Assembly (NCBI RefSeq): GCF_007858255.1
Contig: NZ_VFEU01000026.1
Coordinates: 1 to 64,000, forward strand
Reading direction: 5' to 3'
Length of the DNA stretch: 64,000 nucleotides
DNA from: Pseudomonas rhodesiae
GTDB taxonomy: Bacteria > Pseudomonadota > Gammaproteobacteria > Pseudomonadales > Pseudomonadaceae
Below are positions 56,929 to 64,000 of the stretch, one piece after another; the first letter of the stretch is position 1; every line of letters starts with the position of its first letter. The position numbers and the translations under genes are program-made. The notes beneath the pieces were generated by a model, which worked only from the letters and a program-made list of their open reading frames with translations, was not told the origin of the DNA and did no database searches.

Positions 56929-58140
56929 TTATTTTTGTTTGCCCAGGCACGCCGCCGCAGTGAACAGCACATCAGTGGACGAATTGAGCGCGGTCTCCGC
57001 CGAATCCTGCAGTACACCGATGATGAAACCTACGGCGACCACCTGCATGGCGATCTCACTCGGGATGCCGAACAGGCTGCACGCCAGGGGAATCAGCAAC
57101 AACGAACCGCCGGCCACGCCCGAGGCACCGCAAGCACAAATGGCCGCGACCACGCTGAGTAACACGGCGGTCGGCAGGTCGATATTGATGCCCAGTGTGT
57201 GCACGGCGGCCAGGCTCAGCACGGTGATGGTGATCGCGGCGCCGGCCATGTTGATGGTGGCGCCCAGCGGGATCGACACCGAATAGGTGTCCTCATGCAG
57301 GCCGAGGCGCTCGCTCAATGCAAGGTTGACTGGAATGTTCGCCGCCGAGCTGCGGGTGAAGAACGCCGTGATGCCGCTTTCGCGCAGGCACAGCAGTACC
57401 AGCGGGTACGGGTTGCGGCGCAGTTTCCAGAACACAATGGCCGGGTTGATCACCAGCGCGACGAACAGCATGCAGCCGATCAGCACTGCCAGCAGGTGGG
57501 CGTAGCCGAGCAGGGCGCCGAACCCGGAGGTGGCCAAGGTGGAGGCCACCAGGCCGAAAATGCCCAGCGGCGCAAAGCGAATCACCACGCGCACAATCAA
57601 GGTCACGCCGTTGGACAGGTCATCGAGCACAGTGCGGGTAGTTTCGCCGGCATGCCGGATGGCGATGCCCATGCCAATGGCCCAGGCCAGGATGCCGATG
57701 AAATTGGCATTCATCAGCGCGCTTACCGGATTGTCCACCACGCTCAGCAACAGGCTTTGCAAAACTTCGCCGATACCGCCGGGCGCGCTCACTGTGGCGT
57801 CATGGGTGGCCAACACCAGTGTTGACGGGAACCACATGCTGGCGACCACCGCGACCACGGCGGCGGCGAACGTGCCGAGCAGATACAGGAACAGGATTGG
57901 GCGAATATGGGTTTCCTGGCCGTGCTTATGGTTGGCGATCGACGCCATTACCAGCACAAACACCAGAATCGGCGCCACGGCCTTGAGCGCGGTGACGAAC
58001 ACCTTGCCGATAAATCCGGTGGCTTTGGCTGCTTCGGGCAGTAGCAATGCCAGGAGAATCCCGGCGATCAAACCGATGACGATTTGCGTGACCAGGCTGA
58101 CGCGGGTCAGGCGTTTAAGGAGCGAAGGGGCAGCAGTCAT
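56929..58140 (-). CDS. sstT: Serine/threonine:Na+ symporter SstT
   Basis: A 403-residue member of the dicarboxylate/amino-acid:cation symporter family, closest in length and sequence to SstT. It has IVIGLIAGILLALLLPEAAK at the start, the Ser-rich re-entrant loop ESGITAFFTRSSAANIPVNL, and the Na+-binding signatures LGATINMAGAAITITVLSL and CGASGVAGGSLLLIPLACSL. It takes up serine and threonine with sodium. ATG 58140 is chosen because similarity starts at MTAAPSLLKRLTR; the frame runs 57 codons further upstream without support. Confidence 0.93.
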   Translation of the reverse strand: MTAAPSLLKRLTRVSLVTQIVIGLIAGILLALLLPEAAKATGFIGKVFVTALKAVAPILVFVLVMASIANHKHGQETHIRPILFLYLLGTFAAAVVAVVASMWFPSTLVLATHDATVSAPGGIGEVLQSLLLSVVDNPVSALMNANFIGILAWAIGMGIAIRHAGETTRTVLDDLSNGVTLIVRVVIRFAPLGIFGLVASTLATSGFGALLGYAHLLAVLIGCMLFVALVINPAIVFWKLRRNPYPLVLLCLRESGITAFFTRSSAANIPVNLALSERLGLHEDTYSVSIPLGATINMAGAAITITVLSLAAVHTLGINIDLPTAVLLSVVAAICACGASGVAGGSLLLIPLACSLFGIPSEIAMQVVAVGFIIGVLQDSAETALNSSTDVLFTAAACLGKQK

Positions 58141-58372
58141 AAAGAGGTTGTCTCTAGTTTTTTTAATGTGCGCAGCCCCATGAGCAGAAGGGGCTGTAGG
58201 AAGCAGGGCGCGAAGTCTAGCATGCTGTGGTGCGTGCTCTGGCGGCTGCGGCATCGCGTCACCCGCTTTGGCCAAAGCCGGACATACTCTGTTAAGCTTC
58301 TGGCCTCTCACCTTTCCTATCCGTCAGCGGGCCCTTCGGGCTGTCGTTGATGTCGTTGTTTCTGGAGTTTTC

Positions 58373-59530
58373 ATGCTGTTTCCCATCCTGCTGCTGTCGG
58401 CCGCCGGTTTTACCGTGCTGACCACGGAATTCATCATAGTCGGGCTGCTGCCATCGATTGCCCGCGACCTGAATGTCAGCGTGTCCCAAGCCGGGCTGTT
58501 GGTGACCTTGTTTGCGTTTACCGTGGCGGCGTTCGGGCCGTTTCTGACTGCCTATTGCGCGCGTTTCCCACGCAAGCGTCTGTTTATCAGCATTCTGATT
58601 CTGTTCGGCGCGGCCAACGCCGTGGCCGCGCTGGCGCCGAATATCTGGGTGATGGCATTGGCACGACTGATCCCGGCCCTGGGCTTGCCGGTGTTCTGGG
58701 CCTTGGCAAGCGAGACGGCGGTGGACATCGTCGGCCCGGACTACGCCGGGCGCGCCATTGAGAAGATCGGTTTCGGCATCGTCTGCGCCACGGTGTTTGG
58801 CATCCCAGTGGGCACGTTGATTTCCGATGCGTTCGGCTGGCGCACGGCGTTCGCCATTCTGGCGGTGGTGGCCCTGGCCAAGGCCTTGCTGTTGTTCATC
58901 TACCTGCCGGTAACCCGGCCGAAGAATGATCAAGTGAGTCTGCGCTCGCAGTTCAAGATCCTGCGCAACCCCTTGATGCAGGGCCATATCCTGCTGTCGA
59001 TCCTGGTATTCAGCGGTATGTTCACTGCCTATACCTACCTGGCGGACATCCTTGAACGCCTGGCCGGCTTCGATGGCACGTTGGTGGGCTGGTGTCTGAT
59101 GGGCTTTGGCGCGGTGGGCTTGCTTGGCAATGCCTTGGGCGGCCGTGCGGTGGATCGCCATCCGTTGATCGCATCCATGGTGTTCTGCGGGTTTATGATC
59201 GCGGGCATGGTCGCGCTGGTGCCGGCCATTCACTCCTCCATCGGCCTGGCGGCGGCGATGGCGGTGTGGGGTGTGACCCAGGCGGCGCTGTTTCTGGTCA
59301 GCCATGTGCGGCTGATGAAGGCTGCGCCCCATGCGCCGGCGTTCGCCGCGTCGCTGAACATTGCCGGGGCCAACCTGGGCATCGGCTTGGGGGCGATGGT
59401 CGGTGGTCATGTGATCGATACCTTCGGCCTCGGCAGCCTCGGGTTCGCGGCGTCCGGGTTTATCCTGGTGTCGATCCTGCTGGCGCTGTGGCTGATGACC
59501 GCCAGGCAGCCGGTGGCGTCCAACGCCTGA
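58373..59530 (+). CDS. MFS transporter (drug/sugar-efflux type)
   Basis: A 385-residue major facilitator of the DHA1 type with 12 helices: LTTEFIIVGLLPSIARDLNV in helix 1-2, YCARFPRKRLFISILILF in the conserved loop, and GFGAVGLLGNALGGRAVDRH in the second half. Related proteins export sugars, arabinose-like compounds, purine nucleosides or drugs; the substrate cannot be told. GGAG stands eight bases before ATG 58373; longer frames upstream have no support. It converges with the nhaR gene, the stops being 5 bp apart. Confidence 0.9.
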   Translation: MLFPILLLSAAGFTVLTTEFIIVGLLPSIARDLNVSVSQAGLLVTLFAFTVAAFGPFLTAYCARFPRKRLFISILILFGAANAVAALAPNIWVMALARLIPALGLPVFWALASETAVDIVGPDYAGRAIEKIGFGIVCATVFGIPVGTLISDAFGWRTAFAILAVVALAKALLLFIYLPVTRPKNDQVSLRSQFKILRNPLMQGHILLSILVFSGMFTAYTYLADILERLAGFDGTLVGWCLMGFGAVGLLGNALGGRAVDRHPLIASMVFCGFMIAGMVALVPAIHSSIGLAAAMAVWGVTQAALFLVSHVRLMKAAPHAPAFAASLNIAGANLGIGLGAMVGGHVIDTFGLGSLGFAASGFILVSILLALWLMTARQPVASNA

Positions 59531-59534
59531 GCGG

Positions 59535-60437
59535 TCAGGGCAGGGCAGTGAACAATTCGCGCCGCGCGCCTTCGGTAATCGCCACGATGCCCGGGTGCTT
59601 GACCTTGCGCTCCACCGAGATCGCATAGAACGACTCGGTGACCGCGTCGGTCTGGCCGATCAGCGCCACACCGTATTGGCGCACCACCTCGTCGGCAATC
59701 ACGCTGGGGGCGATGAAAATCCCGCTGCCGGATTGGCCAAACGCCTGCATCAAGGCGCTGTCGTCGAACTCGCCGATGATCTTCGGCTGGATCTGCTGCT
59801 CGGCGAACCAGCGCTGCAAGCGGCTACGCACCACGGTTTCCGCGCCGGGAATCAGCAGCGGCGCGCCGTGCAGGCACTGTGGGAATGGGCCGGTATGGCG
59901 GTCGGCCAATGCTTGGGTGGCGAAAAAACTGATGCCGCACTCTCCCAGTTTCTGGCTGTAGCCTTTGATATCCAGGTGCGTGGGCATGGGGCTGTCGGAA
60001 ATCACCAGGTCCAAGCGCTGGATCGCCAGATCCGCCAGCAGGCGCTCGAGTTTGTCCTCGCGGCAGGTAATACGCAGCGGCTCGCTCAATTCCATGGTCG
60101 GTGCGATCAGCCGATAAACGATGGATTTGGGCACCACATCCGCCACCCCGACCCGAAACACAATCTGCTGCTCCTTGGGCTGCGCGCGCAGCATGGCTTC
60201 CAACTCATTGCCGGTCTGGAACATCTGTTCGGCGTAGGGCAGCGCTTGCCGCCCGGCTTCGGTCAGCTCCAGTTGGCGCCCGACCCGCTGAAACAACGCG
60301 ATGCCGAACGTCTGTTCAAGCAGGCTGAGCTGCCCGCTGATGGTCTGGGGCGTGAGGTTCAATTGCTCGCACGCACGCACGATGCTGCCGGTTTTGGCCA
60401 CGACCCAGAAGTAATGCAGTTGTCGATAATTGAGCAT
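59535..60437 (-). CDS. nhaR: LysR-family regulator NhaR
   Basis: A 300-residue LysR-type regulator very like NhaR, which in E. coli activates nhaA in response to Na+. The N-terminal winged helix reads NYRQLHYFWVVAKTGSIVRA with LNLTPQTISGQLSLLEQTFG, and the sensor domain has RLDLVISDSPMPTHLDIKGY. The ATG at 60437 is used because NhaR proteins start at MLNYRQLHYFW; a GTG four codons upstream is possible. No nhaA gene is adjacent in the window, and the MFS gene is convergent, so the target is elsewhere. Confidence 0.9.
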   Translation of the reverse strand: MLNYRQLHYFWVVAKTGSIVRACEQLNLTPQTISGQLSLLEQTFGIALFQRVGRQLELTEAGRQALPYAEQMFQTGNELEAMLRAQPKEQQIVFRVGVADVVPKSIVYRLIAPTMELSEPLRITCREDKLERLLADLAIQRLDLVISDSPMPTHLDIKGYSQKLGECGISFFATQALADRHTGPFPQCLHGAPLLIPGAETVVRSRLQRWFAEQQIQPKIIGEFDDSALMQAFGQSGSGIFIAPSVIADEVVRQYGVALIGQTDAVTESFYAISVERKVKHPGIVAITEGARRELFTALP

Positions 60438-60571
60438 GAGGCTAATCACTTCGTAAAAATCGAAGTATACGCGGGAAAAATACGAATTTTACTGAAGTGT
60501 TGCTCTGCATAGAATGCGTCGCTATCGCGGGGCCACTATTGGGACCCAAGTGTTCTAACGAGGGATACAGC

Positions 60572-60823
60572 ATGAAACTCAATTCTTTCGGCGCGGCCTC
60601 GTTGCTTGCGCTTTCATTGGTGATGATCAGCGGTTGCGATCAGGTCGAAAAAAGTGCGCAGCAGGTGATCGGCAAGGCCTCGGAATCGGCCAAGCAGGCA
60701 ATCGACGATACCCAGAAAGCCGCCGAGCAAGCCCTGAGTGAAGCCACCCAAGGCCTGATCAACCCGCAGAAGAAAGACGATCAGGCGGATAAAACCGACG
60801 AATCGAATAGCCAAGAAACCTAA
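60572..60823 (+). CDS. Small lipoprotein with helical repeat
   Basis: An 83-residue lipoprotein: the signal peptide MKLNSFGAASLLALSLVMIS ends in GC with Cys22 as the lipidated residue (SGCDQ). The mature part is a single amphipathic alpha helix rich in Ala, Lys, Gln and Glu (SAQQVIGKASESAKQAIDDT, QKAAEQALSEATQG) with an acidic end. This resembles small Pseudomonas lipoproteins of unknown function and Lpp-like or entericidin-like helices. Aspartate after the lipidated Cys suggests retention in the inner membrane. The TerC gene follows after 28 bp and may be co-transcribed. Confidence 0.82.
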   Translation: MKLNSFGAASLLALSLVMISGCDQVEKSAQQVIGKASESAKQAIDDTQKAAEQALSEATQGLINPQKKDDQADKTDESNSQET

Positions 60824-60851
60824 TTTTCCAGCACACCACCAGGACTGACCT

Positions 60852-61601
60852 ATGGATTACCTTGTACAACTGGCCGCCAGCCCCACCGCGTGGATCGCCC
60901 TGGCGACCTTGATCGTGATGGAAATCGTGCTGGGCATCGATAACCTGATCTTTATCTCGATCCTCACCAACAAATTGCCGCAGAAGCACCGGGCCAAGGC
61001 GCGGCGCATCGGTATCAGCATGGCCCTGGTCCTGCGCCTGGGCTTGTTGAGCACCATCGCCTTTATCGTGCAGCTCACTGCGCCGGTGTTCGAGGTGTTC
61101 GGCCAGGCGTTTTCGTGGAAGGACATGATCCTGATCGCCGGTGGCCTGTTCCTGGTGTGGAAGGCCACCACCGAGATCCATCACAGCATGGACCCGGAGC
61201 CCGAAGAGAAAGAAAGCACCAGCAATGCCGTGACCATCGGTTTTGCGGCGGCCATCGGGCAGATCCTGTTGCTGGACCTGGTGTTTTCCATCGACAGCAT
61301 CATCACGGCGGTGGGCATGACCGAACACTTGCCGATCATGATCATTGCCGTGGTGACCTCGGTGATCGTGATGCTGGTCGCGGCCGAACCGCTGGCCAAG
61401 TTCATCAACGACAACCCGACGGTGGTGATGCTGGCCCTGGGCTTCCTGATCATGATCGGCATGACCCTGATCGCCGAAGGCTTTGGCGCCCATGTGCCTA
61501 AAGGCTATGTCTACGCAGCCATGGCGTTCTCGGCGGCCATTGAGTGCCTGAATATCGCCCGGCGCAACCGCCATAAGCGTTTGCTCGCTGCGCGTCAGTA
61601 A
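60852..61601 (+). CDS. TerC-family integral membrane protein
   Basis: A 249-residue protein with seven or so membrane helices and the TerC signatures: TLIVMEIVLGIDNLIFISIL in the first helix with the acidic pair E..GIDN, and LLLDLVFSIDSIITAVGM in the second half. TerC-family proteins export manganese or take part in metal and tellurite resistance and in metallating secreted proteins. This one is the YgdQ/YkoY-like short type. The metal is not predictable. An intrinsic terminator follows. Confidence 0.92.
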   Translation: MDYLVQLAASPTAWIALATLIVMEIVLGIDNLIFISILTNKLPQKHRAKARRIGISMALVLRLGLLSTIAFIVQLTAPVFEVFGQAFSWKDMILIAGGLFLVWKATTEIHHSMDPEPEEKESTSNAVTIGFAAAIGQILLLDLVFSIDSIITAVGMTEHLPIMIIAVVTSVIVMLVAAEPLAKFINDNPTVVMLALGFLIMIGMTLIAEGFGAHVPKGYVYAAMAFSAAIECLNIARRNRHKRLLAARQ

Positions 61602-61615
61602 ACCCTGAAACAAAC

Positions 61616-61652
61616 AGGCCGGCTGTGCTCATAAGAGCCCAGCCGGCCTTTT
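61616..61652 (+). terminator. Intrinsic terminator after the TerC gene
   Basis: The 10-bp perfect stem AGGCCGGCTG / CAGCCGGCCT with an inner pairing GGCTC-type loop is followed by TTTT. It starts 14 bp after the stop codon. Confidence 0.85.
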
Positions 61653-61695
61653 GCTGTCTGGTAGAATCCGCGCACTTGATAGTTTGAGGTCCAGC

Positions 61696-62730
61696 ATGAA
61701 CGAGCCGATTCGCCTTACCCAATACAGCCACGGCGCGGGTTGTGGCTGCAAGATTTCACCCCAGGTCCTGGAAGTGATCCTCGCCGGCAGCGGTGCGCAG
61801 AACCTCGACCCCAACCTGTGGGTGGGCAATGCTTCGCGGGACGACGCGGCGGTGTACGCCATCGACGACGAGCGCGGTGTGGTCTCCACCACCGACTTTT
61901 TCATGCCGATCGTCGACGATCCCTTCGATTTCGGTCGAATTGCCGCCACAAACGCCATCAGTGATATCTACGCCATGGGTGGCGATCCATTGATGGCCAT
62001 TGCGATCCTGGGCTGGCCGGTGAATGTGCTGGCCCCGGAAGTGGCCCGCGAGGTCATCCGTGGTGGTCGCTCGGTCTGCGATGCGGCCGGTATCCCCCTG
62101 GCGGGCGGGCACTCCATCGACGCGCCGGAGCCGATTTTCGGCCTGGCGGTCACCGGCATCGTGCAAAAGCGCCATATGAAACGCAACGACACCGCCACCG
62201 CCGGCTGCAAGCTCTACCTGACCAAGCCCCTGGGCATCGGCATCCTCACCACGGCCGAGAAAAAGGGCAAGTTGCGCGAGGCCGATATCGGCCTGGCTCG
62301 CGACTGGATGTGCACCCTCAACAAGCCCGGTAGCCGCTTCGGTAAACTGGCCGGCGTCACCGCCATGACCGATGTCACCGGTTTCGGCCTGCTGGGGCAT
62401 CTGGTGGAAATGGCGGATGGCAGCGGCCTGACCGCCCGCATCGAGTACGCCAATGTCCCACGCCTGCCGGGGATCGAGGACTATCTGGATCAGGGCTGTA
62501 TGCCCGGCGGCACCTTGCGCAACTTCGACAGCTACGCCAACAAGCTCGGGCGTTTGCAGGAACTGCACAAGCGCGTGCTGTGCGACCCGCAGACCAGCGG
62601 CGGCCTGCTGATCGCGGTCACCCCCGAAGGCGACGCCGATTTCCACGCCGTGGCCGCCGAACTGGGCCTGAGCCTGGCGCCTATCGGTGAACTGGTCGAG
62701 CGACAGACCCACGCGGTAGAGGTGGTTTGA
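61696..62730 (+). CDS. selD: Selenide, water dikinase SelD
   Basis: A 344-residue SelD, which makes selenophosphate from selenide and ATP. It has the catalytic segment HGAGCGCKIS (Cys16, Cys18, Lys19; a Cys-type, not selenocysteine, enzyme), DDAAVYAIDDERGVVSTTD, the metal-binding DPFDFGRIAATNAISDIYAM and GGHSIDAPEPIFGLAVTG. The product feeds 2-selenouridine synthesis by the next gene. ATG 61696 is fixed by similarity. It overlaps selU by one base (TGATG). No selA or selB is in the window, so the use in selenoproteins cannot be judged. Confidence 0.96.
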   Translation: MNEPIRLTQYSHGAGCGCKISPQVLEVILAGSGAQNLDPNLWVGNASRDDAAVYAIDDERGVVSTTDFFMPIVDDPFDFGRIAATNAISDIYAMGGDPLMAIAILGWPVNVLAPEVAREVIRGGRSVCDAAGIPLAGGHSIDAPEPIFGLAVTGIVQKRHMKRNDTATAGCKLYLTKPLGIGILTTAEKKGKLREADIGLARDWMCTLNKPGSRFGKLAGVTAMTDVTGFGLLGHLVEMADGSGLTARIEYANVPRLPGIEDYLDQGCMPGGTLRNFDSYANKLGRLQELHKRVLCDPQTSGGLLIAVTPEGDADFHAVAAELGLSLAPIGELVERQTHAVEVV

Positions 62731-63833
62731 TGGCAACTGACATCACCGACTATCGCAGCATTTTCCTTAACGACCGGCCGATGATGGATACCCGCGCGCC
62801 GGTCGAGTTCGTCAAAGGCGCCTTTCCGGGCGTGGTCAACCTGCCGCTGATGAGCGATGACGAACGCCAGCGCGTCGGCACCTGCTACAAGCAGCAGGGC
62901 CAGCAAGCCGCCATTGTCCTGGGGCATGAACTGGTATCCGGCGCGATCAAGGCCGAGCGCATCGAACGCTGGGCGCGGTTCGCTCAGGCTCATCCTGATG
63001 GCTATCTGTACTGCTTTCGTGGCGGGCTGCGCTCGCAGATTGTGCAGCAGTGGCTCAAGACAGAGGCCGGTATCGACTACCCGCGCGTCGGCGGGGGTTA
63101 CAAGGCCATGCGTACGTTTTTGCTCGAAACCATGGAGCAAGCCACCCAGCAGTGTGATTTTGTGTTGCTCGGCGGCATGACCGGCACCGGCAAGACCGAA
63201 GTCCTCGGCCGCTTGCGCAACGCCCTGGACCTGGAAGGCCACGCCAATCACCGCGGTTCCAGCTTCGGCAAGCGCGCCACGGCGCAACCGTCCAACATCG
63301 ACTTCGAGAATCGCCTGGCCGTGGACCTGCTGAAAAAACGCGCGGCCGGCATCGAGCAGTTCGTGGTGGAGGACGAAAGCCGCATGATCGGCAGTTGCGC
63401 GCTGCCGTTGCCGTTGCACAAAGGCATGCAAACGTATCCGATGGTGTGGCTGGAAGACAGCCTGCAAGGGCGCGTCGAACGTATCCTGCGCGACTACGTG
63501 GTTGACCTGTGTGCCGAGTTCATTGCCACGTTTGGCGAACAGGGCCAGACGCTGTTCGGCGAGCGGCTGACCCAGAGCCTGGACAATATTCATAAACGCC
63601 TGGGGGGCGAACGGTTCCAGCGCTTGCAGGCGATTCTGCAGGACGCCCTGGCCGAACAGGCGCGCAGCGGCGCCGTGGACCTGCACCGTGGCTGGATCGA
63701 AGGCCTGCTGCGTGAATACTACGACCCGATGTACGCCTTCCAGCGCGAAAGCAAAGGCGCCCGCATCGAATTCGCGGGCGAGCAGGGGGCAGTGGTGGAA
63801 TATTTGCGCGAGCGCAGTACGCGGCGCGAGTGA
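62730..63833 (+). CDS. selU: tRNA 2-selenouridine synthase SelU (MnmH/YbbB)
   Basis: A 367-residue enzyme that replaces sulfur by selenium (through geranylation) in 2-thiouridine at wobble position 34 of some tRNAs. The N-terminal rhodanese domain has the active Cys95 in GYLYCFRGGLRSQ and the following WLKTEAGIDYPRVGGGYK. The P-loop domain has LLGGMTGTGKTEVLGRL, and SFGKRATAQPSNIDFENRLA follows. The length is that of the E. coli protein. It is coupled to selD. The stop is followed by two REP sequences to the window edge. Confidence 0.95.
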   Translation: MATDITDYRSIFLNDRPMMDTRAPVEFVKGAFPGVVNLPLMSDDERQRVGTCYKQQGQQAAIVLGHELVSGAIKAERIERWARFAQAHPDGYLYCFRGGLRSQIVQQWLKTEAGIDYPRVGGGYKAMRTFLLETMEQATQQCDFVLLGGMTGTGKTEVLGRLRNALDLEGHANHRGSSFGKRATAQPSNIDFENRLAVDLLKKRAAGIEQFVVEDESRMIGSCALPLPLHKGMQTYPMVWLEDSLQGRVERILRDYVVDLCAEFIATFGEQGQTLFGERLTQSLDNIHKRLGGERFQRLQAILQDALAEQARSGAVDLHRGWIEGLLREYYDPMYAFQRESKGARIEFAGEQGAVVEYLRERSTRRE

Positions 63834-63862
63834 GGGTGATACCGGGGCCTATCGCGCCGCGT

Positions 63863-63964
63863 TGCCTGTGGCAGGGGGCTTGCCCTAATGCCAGTCTGTT
63901 AAGGCTCAGTTGACCCAGCCCAGGCGATAGCTATCAAAGGTGGGAGGGGGCTTGCCCCCGATAG
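63863..63964. repeat. REP sequences at the right end
   Basis: Two copies of the GTGGGAGGGGGCTTGCCCCC-type REP: a worn one at about 63863-63885 (GGCAGGGGGCTTGCCC) and a complete one at 63940-63964. They are the same family as in the array at 52 kb, but here both are in one orientation, not an inverted pair. Confidence 0.85.
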
Positions 63965-64000
63965 CGCCCTCAGCCCCCCCACCGCGTGTTTAAAGCACCA

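Overview
The window looks like a chromosome segment of a plant- or soil-associated fluorescent Pseudomonas (P. fluorescens group). The reasons are the high GC content, the GGGGGCAAGCCCC-type REP sequences, the Pseudomonas-type iron-transport signalling genes, selD-selU, codBA with a PucR regulator, an isonitrile hydratase next to a GlxA-type AraC regulator, and several HrpL-type promoters. No tRNA, rRNA or CRISPR array was seen.

Left part (1-8.5 kb). A TonB-dependent receptor belonging to an ECF sigma/anti-sigma (FecI/FecR) trio is cut in its plug domain by an IS5-family element that runs off the left edge. A Fur box lies in front of the sigma gene. Then come a LysE exporter, inhA, a GlxA-type AraC regulator, an alpha/beta hydrolase and an SDR-GH15 pair.

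8.6-15.6 kb. A decayed PAAR-like fragment precedes a tightly overlapping operon: transaldolase-like, sulfotransferase-like, SDR, saccharopine-dehydrogenase-like, glycine-type N-methyltransferase and MFS exporter, followed by a CGNR zinc-finger regulator. It has no NRPS or PKS gene and looks like an unassigned small-molecule pathway. A complete fecI-fecR-fecA-like trio follows (15.7-19.7 kb).

19.8-25 kb, and again at 54 kb. Five sequences match the HrpL promoter (GGAACC-N15/16-CCACNNA). Three stand directly before three consecutive genes (19887, 21024, 21535), one before a DapF-like gene (23995) with both catalytic cysteines replaced by serine, and a weaker one before a 928-residue protein of unknown function (54094). 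These are candidate type III secreted proteins or HrpL-regulon members. I regard this as the most interesting part of the window.

25-31 kb is a type VI secretion effector island: VgrG, a DUF4123 adaptor, a lipoprotein (probable immunity protein) and a class-3 lipase effector. 31-35 kb is codB-pucR-codA, in which codA carries Ser at the residue that discriminates against 5-methylcytosine. 35-47 kb holds a Nudix hydrolase, queD, a patatin-like protein, a PepSY-PepSY-response regulator-histidine kinase operon (BqsRS/CarRS-like), two chemoreceptors with sigma28-type promoters, a Na+/H+ antiporter-family protein and trhP. 47-64 kb is mostly core genome: a DipZ-like thiol reductase, an AI-2E-family permease, small proteins, an AroE paralogue, a four-copy REPIN array, yceH, sstT, an MFS carrier, nhaR, a small lipoprotein, a TerC protein and selD-selU. 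The window ends in REP sequences.
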